DNA of 64,000 nucleotides, taken from NCBI GenBank assembly GCA_907163375.1, contig CAJQUW010015330.1, positions 178,962 to 242,961 of the forward strand, in the 5' to 3' direction. The position numbers and the translations under genes were made by a program. The notes under the pieces are model-generated. The model made no database searches, was not told the DNA's origin, and was given only the letters and a program-made list of their open reading frames with translations. Each line of letters begins with the position of its first letter. The stretch's first letter is position 1. Positions 38,745-48,812 of this stretch are shown here, in pieces. Source of the DNA: Prostheceraeus crozeri. Taxonomy: Eukaryota > Platyhelminthes > Polycladida > Euryleptidae.

Positions 38745-38915
38745 TCAACATATCGGAATGATGTTGAGTACAAATTCTTCACATATTCATTCACATTAGG
38801 ACTACCTATTTATTAGTAATCATTTTTACATATCGGAAAGATGTAGAAATTTCAATTTTAGTAAGACTACTTATGTATTAGTAAGTGTTGCTACATGTCG
38901 GAAGATGCAGCAATC
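38745..38915. repeat. Three iterated ATATCGGAA-type palindromes
   Basis: CAACATATCGGAATGATGTTG, ACATATCGGAAAGATGTA and CTACATGTCGGAAGATGCAG at about 75-base spacing. Each has inverted arms around CGGA. They lie in the 260 bases between polymerase and TBP operons. Possible operator or regulator sites. Confidence 0.6.
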
Positions 38916-38963
38916 GCAAGATCTATTACAAGTGGAATATTGTATTGTTTTTTTAATTTAGAC

Positions 38964-41900
38964 TTATTCTACATCACCTGTGACAGGAAGGCATCTCCTT
39001 CTCTTCGACGGTGGGGAAGACCTAGGCTGTAGTGTCCATATGGTAATGATAAATTTTTTATCCAGCCAATAGCGCTTATCCTCCCAAAGTGAAAGACCTC
39101 GCTTCCTAAATGATTTTGTGCTAACTATGTGATTTTTTGAATTTATAATTGTCATATCTTCAGTTGTATCATTCTCACTATAATAGACACTCCTATAGTC
39201 ATTATGTTTCAATTTTTTAACTGCTGCTCTCTGAATTCCTTTTGCACGTTTGATGCTATGATCCGTAGAGTCTAGATATTTCATTGAATACATTTTCGGT
39301 TTTAGTAGGATCATTTCCTCAAGCAACTTTCCAGCACACTCATCCTTAAAACAACCTAATCTAGCTTTGTTTGTAGTTGAGTATAGTCGGTGGTGACTGT
39401 CATAGTTTGAAGAGTTAAAATTTTCACCGAAGTATAGAAGTATGTCTTCCAGACGGACAGATGGTGATGCGTATAAACATAGGAAGAAACTGTTGGTATC
39501 ACCTCCACAAAGCCGCGTTCTATTTATCAGTGGACATCCTTTTAGATCATTGTAATATAATTGATACATTTCCAACTTACTATAGTCAAGTACTGCTTGA
39601 CCAACATATATTAATTTATTTAAAACTATTGAAGGTTTGTACATTTCCATACCAACCAGATCTTCATCAAATATTTTGTGTTGAACATAGAGTGGATGAT
39701 TTGACAATTTCAGTAGTTGTTTCTCATTGTTGACTAGTTTAAATTTTTTCCTTCTCCTTAGATTTTCCATTGTTTTACCATATAAAGAATTATTTTTCAA
39801 TTTGTAGAATGGCTTTTCGAAGTCAGTGCTTGATTGATCCCTCTTTTGAGAGTTCATATCAATGTATGTTTTTAACCAAGACTTTTGTGTGAATTTTATG
39901 CCACTATGAATCTTCTTGATTCTCATGCCCCTGGTCAAGTAAAATTTTAAAATTGAGTAGTGGACTACATAATTTTCCCTATCAAATTGATGGAGCAGAA
40001 GTTTCTTGATAGAAGAAAAATGTGTATTTGGTCTTACTTTTTCATATAGATCTTTCATATAGTGTGAAAACATTCTCTTTTCAATCATCTTCATTTCTGG
40101 AGCTAATGGGAAATCGGCAGTGTCATCATGAATGGCTGCAGGATACTCTAAATCTAAATCAAAAATATAGCCGATTTCACCATCATGATCTATATTTTGA
40201 ACATTTTCTTCATTTAAAAAAATATCTAATTCACTTTTATTCAACCATTTGAAATTTCAGTGGGGTAGATTCCTACTGAGTGAAGAACCGTAAAGGTTAT
40301 TAACATCTAAGTAGGTTAAATGTCGACTTTCATGTGTATTATTTCCTAATTCTTCAATGCGTGCACGCGCTCGGTGAATGTTGGTGAAAGTCATCCCCCC
40401 TCTAATTCCTCGTTCAAATACATTGTACATATTTTCATCTTGTATGTAGTGTGGGGGATCATTGGAACAGAAATTTAGTGCTGAGGTAAAGCTAAGATGT
40501 GGGAGACTGACAAAATGTACAGGGTCGACTTCATCCTCACGTTGACTCAATGCTCTAAACACTTGAAATACATCTGCCAACAATAAAACATCTAACTTCA
40601 GATATGCCAGCATGTAATCCCCAAATGTGCTACAATTAAATTCAATCCATGCCTTGTTAGCGTGTTCATATTCACTATCGGAACAGTGCTCACGAGTAAG
40701 GTCATTATAGAATTCAAATTGTGGTGGTAGACAGTCTTCCGTTAACGTGTTTAAGTTTTTGAAGTATGAATATGGAAACGCTCCCTTCTGATATAAAACA
40801 CTATCACTTAATTGTGGAAATTCTACCCTTAATGTCTCTACATGCTCATACGTTTGCAAGCCCTTGGCTAATTCACTCAAGGATGCACTTAGAAATTGAT
40901 ATGAGTCTAAGAATTTTAGTTTTAAGTATACTGTCTTCCCTTTGTATTCATTTACAGGGACACTTGCGGATAAAGTTATATATTTTTCAGCAGTTGCTGC
41001 TACAACATCTAATTTCCAAGATTTCATTCTTCCAATCGCTTTGTAGCAAACGATGTGACTATCATAATTTTTAAAATTGTGGAAAAATGTGGGGAGCTCC
41101 CGTCTGTTAAGTCTTAACCGGAGATTGCATTTCCTACATAATGTTTGCCTATATCGTCCGGTGATATGATCATGATCACGAACTTTTATGACTTCATCGC
41201 TGAATTTCGATTTACATTTGTTGCAACATTCTGCATTCTCATGGCTTGGTTTTTCATCCTCTGACAGTGTCATTGGCTGCCTAGTTATTGCACATTGGTT
41301 GTCATATAAGTCTTGGGCTACAGTTTCTAAGTGGTGCAAGAAACTAATAATGCAATTTTCTCCCTCAAAGAGGTAATACTTGTTTTCAAATTTCAATTGA
41401 AGGGCATTATGCCAGACATGATAGGCTCCAATGGCCGCAGGTTTATGTATTTTATTATCAATTTAGCACTCTATATCTGCATAAATTACTAAAGGAGGAC
41501 TTATTTGATATTCCATGCTACTTGTTAGTACTTTTAGATCTGTCGGCATTTTTTCTATTTGTGCTTTTCCTCGAATGCAAAACTGGAAGTGTCGTTCTAG
41601 TGTTGTCTTATATGTGAATGATTGAGTGCATCTTTCGCAGAAGTGTTTATGTCTTTTTAAAGTTCTCCTATACAATCTTGACAGCTTTGGAATTCCACAA
41701 TAGTGTGCTGCTCCATTGTTTAGAATTAGCAAAATATTAACCGTTTGCCTACCAGTAAAGTTACTATTGTAACGAACACCTTTGAATCCATTTTCATAAA
41801 AGTGAATGTTAATTTTAATATCATTATTTTTCTCAAATTTTGGAATATCTTTGATTGATACTGGTGTGGAAATGCCTTCCATATTTAGCTCAGATGTCCA

Positions 41901-42116
41901 CTTGCTATATGATTTTACTTCATTCCTTGAATAAGGTACTTCATTATAATGCAATATTGATAAAACTGCATATAGGAAGCAATCATTTGCATTTGAATTA
42001 ACGTTAATGACAGCTCTAGAGTTTTTTAACTTCTTTGGTAGAGGAAATGATTGTCCACCTGACAGTATTGGACTTGTTATTACATTGAACTCTATATTTT
42101 GTACATCATCTATAAT
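38964..42116 (-). pseudogene. polB: Protein-primed DNA polymerase B (outer), broken
   Basis: Fossil of the Polinton polymerase. Recognisable parts: N-terminal domain (VINVNSNANDCFLYAVLSIL), exonuclease DIE box (LVIYADIEC), zinc segment (CNKCKSKF, KVRDHDHITGRYRQTLCRKC), FHNFKNYDSHIV, exonuclease III (YLKLDVLLLADVFQ), polymerase A (YLDVNNLYGSS), B (YKLKNNSLYGKTMENL) and C (CGGDTNSFF). It is broken in several places (about three or four). Leftward transcription, with the zinc-finger gene directly upstream. Confidence 0.92.
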
Positions 42117-42820
42117 CCAATTGCTATTTCTTTTGTGAAGGCTTCAATATGATTTATTAGACTATTTAGATGATCCTGAAACCAAGCATCATAGTCATAA
42201 ATATAGTTTGAGGATGATGAGGTAAAGTGTGCGAGAAACGTTTCTTCTTCTTGAGGATTAGAACGGACATAACGAATTTGTGCAATCAGACGACCGCGCA
42301 ATTGATAGCTCCTTAGTAAGTCAGACACTAAATTCCCTAACATGGAACGCATGCTTTCTAAGAATGATGTTATGTCCACAGTAGGTGTTGTTGGCGTGAT
42401 ATCATACACACGTGCATGGCCATTGAGTGCGCTTTCGATGAGACTAACAGTTCCATAGTTATTATGCATATTCATCTCACTATTTGTATTATGTACATTC
42501 ATATGCTGTCGAAATCTACTTATAGAGTTATACGTTTTGCCACACCGAGAGCAGTATTGCATAAAGTTTTGTATGTTAGTTGAAGCGCTGGTTGTTGGCT
42601 TAGAAGTAGATCTGTTTTGATTATTTGAATTTGACTCTGTTATGCTATCATTCGGTTTATTATTGCATACAAGTTTATGCCTCTTAAGATTATCCATCCT
42701 ATTCGTCTTATATGGACACTTGCTACATTGATACGTTTTTCCTAACTTACAAAATTTTTCATGACGTTGCAAATAGCCTATGAGAGTAAATACTTTTCCA
42801 CACTTGGTACAGACAACCAT
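42110..42820 (-). CDS. C2H2 zinc-finger protein upstream of polymerase, 236 aa
   Basis: Three C2H2-type fingers: CTKCGKVF...HEKFC (residues ~4-21), CSKCPYKT...HKLVC, and CSRCGKTY...HMNVH, followed by a Ser/Asn-rich linker and a helical C-terminal domain (VDITSFLESMRSMLGNLVSD, then AWFQDHLNSLINHIEAFTKE). It may be the N-terminal extension of the polymerase or a separate DNA-binding protein. Several Polinton polymerases carry such fingers. A TACATAAGGG TATA-like box lies about 30 bases upstream on the minus strand. Confidence 0.7.
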   Translation of the reverse strand: MVVCTKCGKVFTLIGYLQRHEKFCKLGKTYQCSKCPYKTNRMDNLKRHKLVCNNKPNDSITESNSNNQNRSTSKPTTSASTNIQNFMQYCSRCGKTYNSISRFRQHMNVHNTNSEMNMHNNYGTVSLIESALNGHARVYDITPTTPTVDITSFLESMRSMLGNLVSDLLRSYQLRGRLIAQIRYVRSNPQEEETFLAHFTSSSSNYIYDYDAWFQDHLNSLINHIEAFTKEIAIGL

Positions 42821-42996
42821 GATTATTGATGAGGATTGAAATTAGCAAGCCCTTATGTACATCTACCATCTAATGACGTCAGCGTCATCACCAGCCAATA
42901 CCATATGTTCCGATCTGTTGTAAAGAGAAAACACATACAATTTCAACAATTATTTTTTTTTCAAAATATAAGAAAATAGAAGGCAAAGTAATAAAG

Positions 42997-45103
42997 TTAC
43001 AGTTTAACACATTTGACAATACCACTATGGTAGAGTTTTAGGTGACTGCAGCTGCCACTACAGCCACCCAAATCGTCCATTCTCATAAGGCGCAGTCTTC
43101 TGATGCCATTTTGAGAACATTCGAGGTGCACAAGCGTTTCTTTGTTATGCTGTTGGCTGGTGGTTACTTGGGAGGCCAACAGGAGGTTTGATTGAGTAAT
43201 ATTTCTTAGAGACTCAATCAAACCTCTATTGTCCTCCTTCAACTTCACCTCGCGGGCCTCAACCTCCTTTAGGCGCTCTTGGTAACGACGGAGTTGTACC
43301 TCAACGTCTTGTACCTCGTGTTGTACCTCTTCTACTGTCGCGTCGAGATCCAGAATTTACTGCCGAACAGGGAGAGTAGCTGGAGGTGCGGGCGCAGCAG
43401 CTCGAGGGGAAGGATCTGCGGCTGGGATCGGAGAGGAAGGAGCTGCGGCTGGGATCGGAGAGGAAGGAGCTGCGGCTAGGATCGAGGAGGAAGGACGTAG
43501 TGAAGATAACGGAGCCAGTGTCATCATCGGTGATAATGGAAGGCGCACACTCCAGCTAGGAGACGCCCGGATGTTGGAGAATGAGATCTCCGCTTGAGAC
43601 ACAAACATCACGGAGTCCTGTAATTGAAAGGAACAATTATTTATCATCTATTTACCATTGTTGACATTAATTAGATACAAATGTGAATTCCTCTTACCTC
43701 CTGCTGGATTGCGGTGTTTTGATCGGATCCACTCGCATTGTTAAGAGTCACCGAATCATTTTGAAAGATGAATTAATCAATTGTAGACGAATATATTGAT
43801 AATCAAGTGAGTTTCAAAATAAATTTTAATGAAAACAATTCTGTACACATGCAGTTAACCAGTCATATACTTACATGTACATCAGAATCATCATCTTCGT
43901 CGGAAGAGGACGTCGGAGATGAAGTCGCTGAAGTAGTGGCTTCATCCTCGGATGAGGAGTCCGAATCCTCCGATGTTGAGGAGTCATCCGATGACTCGCG
44001 AATTGAGTATGGTTTCTCCTCATTGTCCTCTACCGACGTTGTTGTCGCCGGCGTAGACGAGAAGCTTCTGTGATGCTTCTTCAGCGACAGAGATCGCATA
44101 GACTGCAAAGAAAAGTATGATGACATGTTTGCAACTCATTGACGAAGTATGTATGTTCTTAAAAATACTTGATGCATTTTCAGTTATTGTTGACTGAGAC
44201 CTATGTAATGACACTTACGGGACTCGAAGGTAGTCTGCTCCTCGGTGAAGGTAAGCGCGGAATTTTTGGACAGCTTTGAACACTAGGAAACAGCTAAAAG
44301 TAGGAAACATTCATGTTTAATTTCATATTGAGAACTAATAAATAACTGAAATGCTTACATTTCGCAAATTTTCGGCCACTATATCCTCGTTAGTCTTTGT
44401 CGGGTGAGGTAGCTCACTCTGAAATGTTTAAGCAATGGTGATTTACTTTATGTACAGAAATAATTAAATTAGTCAATAAATACTTACATCTTTAGCGAAC
44501 AGTTTTTTCTGAACCAACACCTTGGCTCTCTTCGGTGGGGGCATCAGTACATCCTGAAATGTTTAACAACATATAATCATTTCATACATGATGAAGTAGT
44601 ATTTTTTTATTTTTCTGCTGTGAGCCAGTTATCCGTTGAAGGTAGCATGTAGAATTGATGGCACTCACCTCACAATCACTAAAAGTCTCATCGATGAGCT
44701 CCCGAGACTTAGGAACTTTCCTCTTAGGAACTCGAGCCTTTTGAGGCTTATCCTTTGGAGCAGGTTCATCCAACTGGGAAAGCACGCCTTCAGTCGGTCG
44801 CTCCTTCCCAAAAAGACGCTCCAACTTCTTCTTCTCAACTTTGGAGGTTAAGTTAATCCCCTTTCTTCCATTTAGTTGAGCACAAGGGGTGTGCTTGGCA
44901 ATGAAAGCTTTCGCGGAGTCACTATTTACCTTTGCATCGCTCTTTTCATACCTCTTACACGTGAGACAGTAGGGGTAGGTGCAGTCCTCTCGGAAGGAGC
45001 ATTCCTTATGCCCGCTTTTGTTCGCATGTCGAACGGGCAGTTGACATGTCTCACAGAAATGGAAGATGAGACGTTGCCGTGCGATGCTTTCTTGTCGAAC
45101 CAT
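42997..45103 (-). CDS. Multi-exon cargo gene: Cys/His N-terminus, acidic stretch, coiled coil
   Basis: Leftward gene with small introns bearing clear GT-AG signals. Exons recognisable from splice sites: 44669-45103 (ATG 45103), 44488-44553, 44359-44418, 44218-44293, 43875-44102, and a last region 42997-43617; one further exon near 43698 has an uncertain start. Exon 1 encodes a Cys/His cluster (CETC, HANKSGHKECSF, CLTCKRYEK) and a basic part. The 43875-44102 exon is Ser/Glu/Asp-rich. The last is Ala/Pro-rich, then heptad-rich (VEEVQHEVQDVEVQLRRYQE). I infer a nuclear regulator captured or evolved in the element; family unknown. A 5' noncoding exon probably lies at about 45735-45835. Confidence 0.65.
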
Positions 45104-45109
45104 TTCTGT

Positions 45110-46265
45110 AGAGGATAAACAAATTTTATTATAATTTAATCTCTTATTAAATGAGAAATCATTTATGTACCATCTTCAAAGCTTTATTAAGTACTAGATT
45201 AATATTTGACAAATCTTAAGAAGAAATAAATTTATGGATGAAATAGTAACTGAGATTCGAAAGTTTAATTTCATTCGAAAGGGTTTGTTCATAAAAAGAC
45301 ATGAAATTTGGAAGCAGCTGATTAATCAATATTTAATTTCGAAATAATAATAGAATGAAAATGAGATTTCGAAAATTTGAACCACTTCTCAATTGGTTTA
45401 ATTAAACAAGTTTGAATTTTATACATCTGTTAGCAGATGACAGACTGAATATTTAAAATGGATGAAGGCTTTATTTAGGTATCTTTTATTTATAAACAAA
45501 CTGTGAAAATCTTGTTGATTTAAATACACTTACATTTAAACTGATATATTCATGTCTCTCGCTCAATGACTTAATAAAGGATGAAAAATTAAAAAAAACA
45601 TGGTTATTAATATAACATAAATTGTTCCTATCCTAAAACCCAAGCTTCTATATTTAAAGCTATTTGGTTATAAAAACTTAATAATGTTCCTACTCCCGAA
45701 TATCCTATAAAGTAGCACAACATGACAATGAAACTCACTTCAGAATTGTAATAAGAACCGGAGAACAGAGGAACGAAGAACGACGTCTGCTATGGACACT
45801 GAATTATTTGAAAATGAGTGAAAATTCGTTGTGTGCAACTTCTTTATATTTGAAATTGACAAAGCAACTATGAACAATGACCTTATGACATCACATCCTG
45901 GAATTGGTACGGTCAAACAAAATTGATAACTCAAACAAGAATTGGAACAGCTGGTTTATTTTTAACCTTAGAAATGGAAGTGCCATCATATGTGTTGAAA
46001 GATTTTTACATGTAAACAGTAGAGTGAATTCAAAGTAATATGAACTGATGGACTGATATATTATTTGATATACATGTTATTATTAATAGTCATATAATGA
46101 TTCATATTTGAAGATATAAAACGTGTGATTTGAATAGAACATTGAAATTTGAATTAAGTGCTAAATTTCGAAAATTCAAATTTCGCTTCAAAATTCAAAT
46201 AATCAAATTTAAAGACTTTTTCGAAAATTTGAATTTCGCGCCAAAATTCAAATAATCAAATTAAA
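45110..46265. other. Intron and non-coding sequence
   Basis: Contains the presumed first intron and promoter of the spliced gene, then AT-rich sequence with repeated TTCGAAAATTTGAAT-like palindromes near 46150-46260. No other gene seen. Confidence 0.55.
45842..45850 (-). promoter_or_regulatory. TATA-like box for the spliced gene
   Basis: On the minus strand AATATAAAGAAG, upstream of a donor-like GAAGTGAGT at about 45735. Its spacing suits a short noncoding first exon. Confidence 0.4.
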
Positions 46266-46268
46266 ATA

Positions 46269-46411
46269 CTAGGGTTAGGGTTAAGGGTTAGGGTTAGGTT
46301 TAGGGTTAGGGTTAGGTTTAGGGTTAGGGTTAGGGTTAGGGTTAGGGTTAGGGTTAGGGTTAGGGTTAGGGTTAGGGTTAGGGTTAGGGTTAGGGTTAGG
46401 GTTAGGGTTAG
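46269..46411. repeat. Interstitial (TTAGGG)n telomere-like array
   Basis: About 24 copies of TTAGGG, with a few TTTAGGG and one TTAAGGG variant at the left end. It lies inside the outer Polinton between the spliced gene and the right-end genes. The long TLTLTL and NPNPNP frames across it are artefacts. Confidence 0.97.
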
Positions 46412-46448
46412 GTAAGCAAGAAGAGTATCTATGGCACCCGGAACCCAT

Positions 46449-46545
46449 GGAAAATAAATTTTCGAGTGCGCGAAGCGCACGACAAAATTTATTTACCCTA
46501 TAATCCGAAAAATTTCGAGGGCGCGCAGCGCCCGTGAAATTTTGA
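46449..46545. repeat. Pair of long-armed hairpins next to the telomere array
   Basis: Two foldbacks with three-base loops: core GTGCGC-GAA-GCGCAC (46466-46480) and core GGGCGC-GCA-GCGCCC (46519-46533), each extended by AT-rich arms (AAATAAATTTT, AAAATTTC). The layout resembles the double hairpins of the inner element. Confidence 0.8.
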
Positions 46546-46555
46546 GGCCCCCCCC

Positions 46556-46640
46556 GCCGTGTATGAAGTGTATGAAGTGTATGAAGTGTATGAAGTGTAT
46601 GAAGGTCAAAGGTCAAGGTCAGGTCTAAGGTCAAGGTCAA
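46556..46640. repeat. Microsatellites GTATGAA and AAGGTC
   Basis: Five copies of GTGTATGAA followed by a run of AAGGTCAAGGTC-type repeats. Confidence 0.9.
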
Positions 46641-46735
46641 GTGTAGAGGATTGTATATTATGGTCATTTTTAGTTGTAAAACTTTAACTTTGAAAATTTG
46701 TAAACTTAGTCATTTTTGTAAAAAAACTTGGAATT

Positions 46736-47070
46736 TTTCAAGTTGCATACAAATGCATACAACTAGGATTTTTTCATCAAATGGGTACATACAATATATC
46801 ATTCGAATGGTCTTTTCATGCTGATTCTAATGGTGTATTGTATGACACCTGTGTGACATATAACTAGAGAGCTACATGTCTTTAAAGAATGGGCTAAAAA
46901 CTTAGTGAATTTAAAAATCTAACATTTGTCTGCTTGCATACAGTTGCATACAACTAGGATTTTCCCATCGAATAGGTACATACCTTATATCATTCGAAAG
47001 GTCTTTTCATTCTCATTTTTATGGTGTCGTGTATGACACATGTATGATATCATCCTGGACTGCTACAAGC
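46736..47070. repeat. Tandem duplication of a ~190-bp unit
   Basis: Two diverged copies, each containing GCATACAACTAGGATTTT, ATATCATTCGAA and GGTCTTTTCAT. Non-coding. Confidence 0.8.
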
Positions 47071-47307
47071 ATTTTAAAATTAACAACATAACTGTTTCTT
47101 TAAAAGTTATATGTTCCTATTTATTTCAAGTTGAAGTCTTCATATTTGATTTTTTTGTTTCAATTCAGTTATTGAACATCATTAATTGTAGATAGTTATT
47201 CCCCTTTCCCATTCAGACCTTAATTGAAGACCGATTTGTGAAATGATAAAACAAGTCTGTTCGTATATACAAATGAGTATTAAATGAAGAGATTAAGAAA
47301 AAAAACA

Positions 47308-47772
47308 CTAAATGTCATCAAGGTAAGGAAAGGGTACAAGTTTTTTCAAGTCCACTTGTACATGGATCCTGGTCTTTTTGGGTGCACAGGGACAGCGACG
47401 TGGTGTGTCAAGGTCGATGACCGAAAATTCGAGAGCGATTGTGAGGTTCCGCTCGTTCGGCTCCATTCGCATGAAGACCCGTTTGGTGTGGTACTTTTTC
47501 GGGGCGTTCTTCACTTTGACCGTGACCCTTCCATAAAGTGGCGTTCGAATGGACTTCTTATTCATGTGACGCATCGTCTCGATTGATACGTCACTATCTT
47601 CATCACTCGAGTAGTCGGGCGATGCAGGGGCTTGGGTGAACACCACCGGCTCGTTTGGTGTTGTCGATCGCTCCATCGGAGATTGGGGGAGGCGTATTGG
47701 TACGTTCCACTGGCGAAGTGGTACGATCAGCAGTACCGTTCTCAACTGCAGCTTCCTGTTTGCGATCCATAA
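47308..47772 (-). pseudogene. Right-end small gene of outer Polinton, probably broken
   Basis: Leftward reading with ATG at 47772 (MDRKQEAAVENGTADRTTSP) and a longer readable part containing SDEDSDVSIETMRHMNKKS and a strand-rich basic segment (GRVTVKVKNAPKKYHTKRVF). No family recognised. A TATATAAGTC box lies about 80 bases upstream. It probably carries one break, or is spliced. Confidence 0.45.
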
Positions 47773-47849
47773 TGACTTGTAGATTTAAAATAATTGTAAC
47801 TTGCAAACGTGAGAATTAGAACCTTTGATAAGAATTGGTACAAACCTCG

Positions 47850-47859
47850 GACTTATATA
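47850..47859 (-). promoter_or_regulatory. TATA box TATATAAGTC (minus strand)
   Basis: Eight of ten bases match the TATATAAGGA boxes at 10108 and 30211. It serves the leftward right-end gene. Confidence 0.6.
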
Positions 47860-47929
47860 CTTTTTAAACAATGGAAATCCTAATAGCCAATCAGAGATGT
47901 ACCGAACTTCCCTAAAGAATATATATAAC

Positions 47930-47940
47930 TATATAAAGGA
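47930..47940 (+). promoter_or_regulatory. TATA box TATATAAAGGA (plus strand)
   Basis: Same box with one extra A, about 100 bases before the ATG at 48043. Divergent from the box at 47850-47859. Confidence 0.6.
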
Positions 47941-48042
47941 TCTCATTGTTCCAAACTGTTAAGTACTTATCCTCAACGTTCCATAACACGAAGCATGTCC
48001 TCAAAACCCTTTTTTTAGTTTCAAAATGACAGCCAAGTCATT

Positions 48043-48285
48043 ATGGGAGGTCAGTTGGACATGACCATGCATCTCTGTTGCGGCTGCAAAGTGGCCCTGT
48101 GGAAAACCTTGACTGTGTCAGCACTTCAAAGGCGGAATGGACTACCAGTGAAGTGTCCGGTACACGAGTGTGACCATGACTTTAGCAACAATAAGACATT
48201 TCATGAATGGTGTGATGACTTCCTGAAGATCATGGAGTCGCCTGAGGGACGTGAACTATACCCATCATTTATTTTTCACGCTTAA
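48043..48285 (+). CDS. Small Cys/His protein, 80 aa
   Basis: MGGQLDMTMHLCCGCKVALW, then CPVHECDHDF and a helical end (FHEWCDDFLKIMESPEGREL). CCGC followed by CPVHECDH suggests a small zinc-binding fold, not assignable. Outermost gene at the right end of the outer element, with its own TATA box. Confidence 0.55.
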   Translation: MGGQLDMTMHLCCGCKVALWKTLTVSALQRRNGLPVKCPVHECDHDFSNNKTFHEWCDDFLKIMESPEGRELYPSFIFHA

Positions 48286-48422
48286 ATTAAACTTACATTG
48301 TAAATCTCTTGTCTTTTTCATTTTAAACATAGTTCTGGAATTGGTTTTCTTATTGGGGAGCAACTAAATCATAACTGCACATTAAAGTTTCACATCTAAA
48401 TAGTGCTACATTTAAAATAATT

Positions 48423-48806
48423 GTCACAATAGTCGCAATTGAGCAAACCCATTCAAAATCAAACAACGGACGTCTATCGGTACGTACCCAAGTACTCAGA
48501 ACCAAGTCGCACAAGTTCGATCATAGACGTTCCGAAACACACGATGTACTCAACCGAGTGTACCGAACACATGTACCTATCCAGTAAAACAGAAGTCATA
48601 CAGGTTCCTATTCATAACACTGAATTATACATGTACCTATCCATGTTCCTATTCATAACACTGAATTCTACATGTACCTATCCATGTTCCTATTCATAAC
48701 ACTGAATTCTACATGTACCTATCCATGTACCTATTGATAACACTGAATTATACATGTACCTATCCATGTACCTATCCCTCGCAAGTAGGGCACAGTTTTC
48801 ACTACT
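48423..48806. repeat. Outer Polinton right TIR
   Basis: 384 bp, inverted copy of 9072-9455. Both reading directions give the same translated repeat, consistent with very high identity. Confidence 0.95.
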
Positions 48807-48812
48807 TGTCAT
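48807..48812. repeat. Target-site duplication of outer Polinton, right
   Basis: TGTCAT, exact match to 9066-9071. Confidence 0.95.

Larger units (their letters stand above)
9072..48806. mobile_element. Outer Polinton (Maverick), interrupted by a second Polinton
   Basis: A 39.7-kb unit with 384-bp TIRs starting AGTAGTGAAA, ending TTTCACTACT, and flanked by a perfect 6-bp duplication TGTCAT. About 18.84 kb of it is a second Polinton (10871-29704 plus one copy of its duplication), leaving about 20.9 kb. Core parts found: integrase, packaging ATPase, protease, major and minor capsid proteins, protein-primed DNA polymerase. Extra parts: UBA-RING, TBP-like, zinc-finger and spliced genes. It is broken, with about six interruptions centred on polymerase and penton. 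The TIRs look identical over the stretches I compared, which suggests a young insertion or recent TIR conversion. Confidence 0.96.

Noticed and set aside
43279-43479. Arg/Gly-rich frame on the plus strand (RSSSRGRICGWDRRGRS)
   Set aside because: Antisense of the Ala/Pro-rich repeat in the spliced gene.
46256-46667. Long TLTLTL and NPNPNP frames
   Set aside because: Produced by the (TTAGGG)n array.
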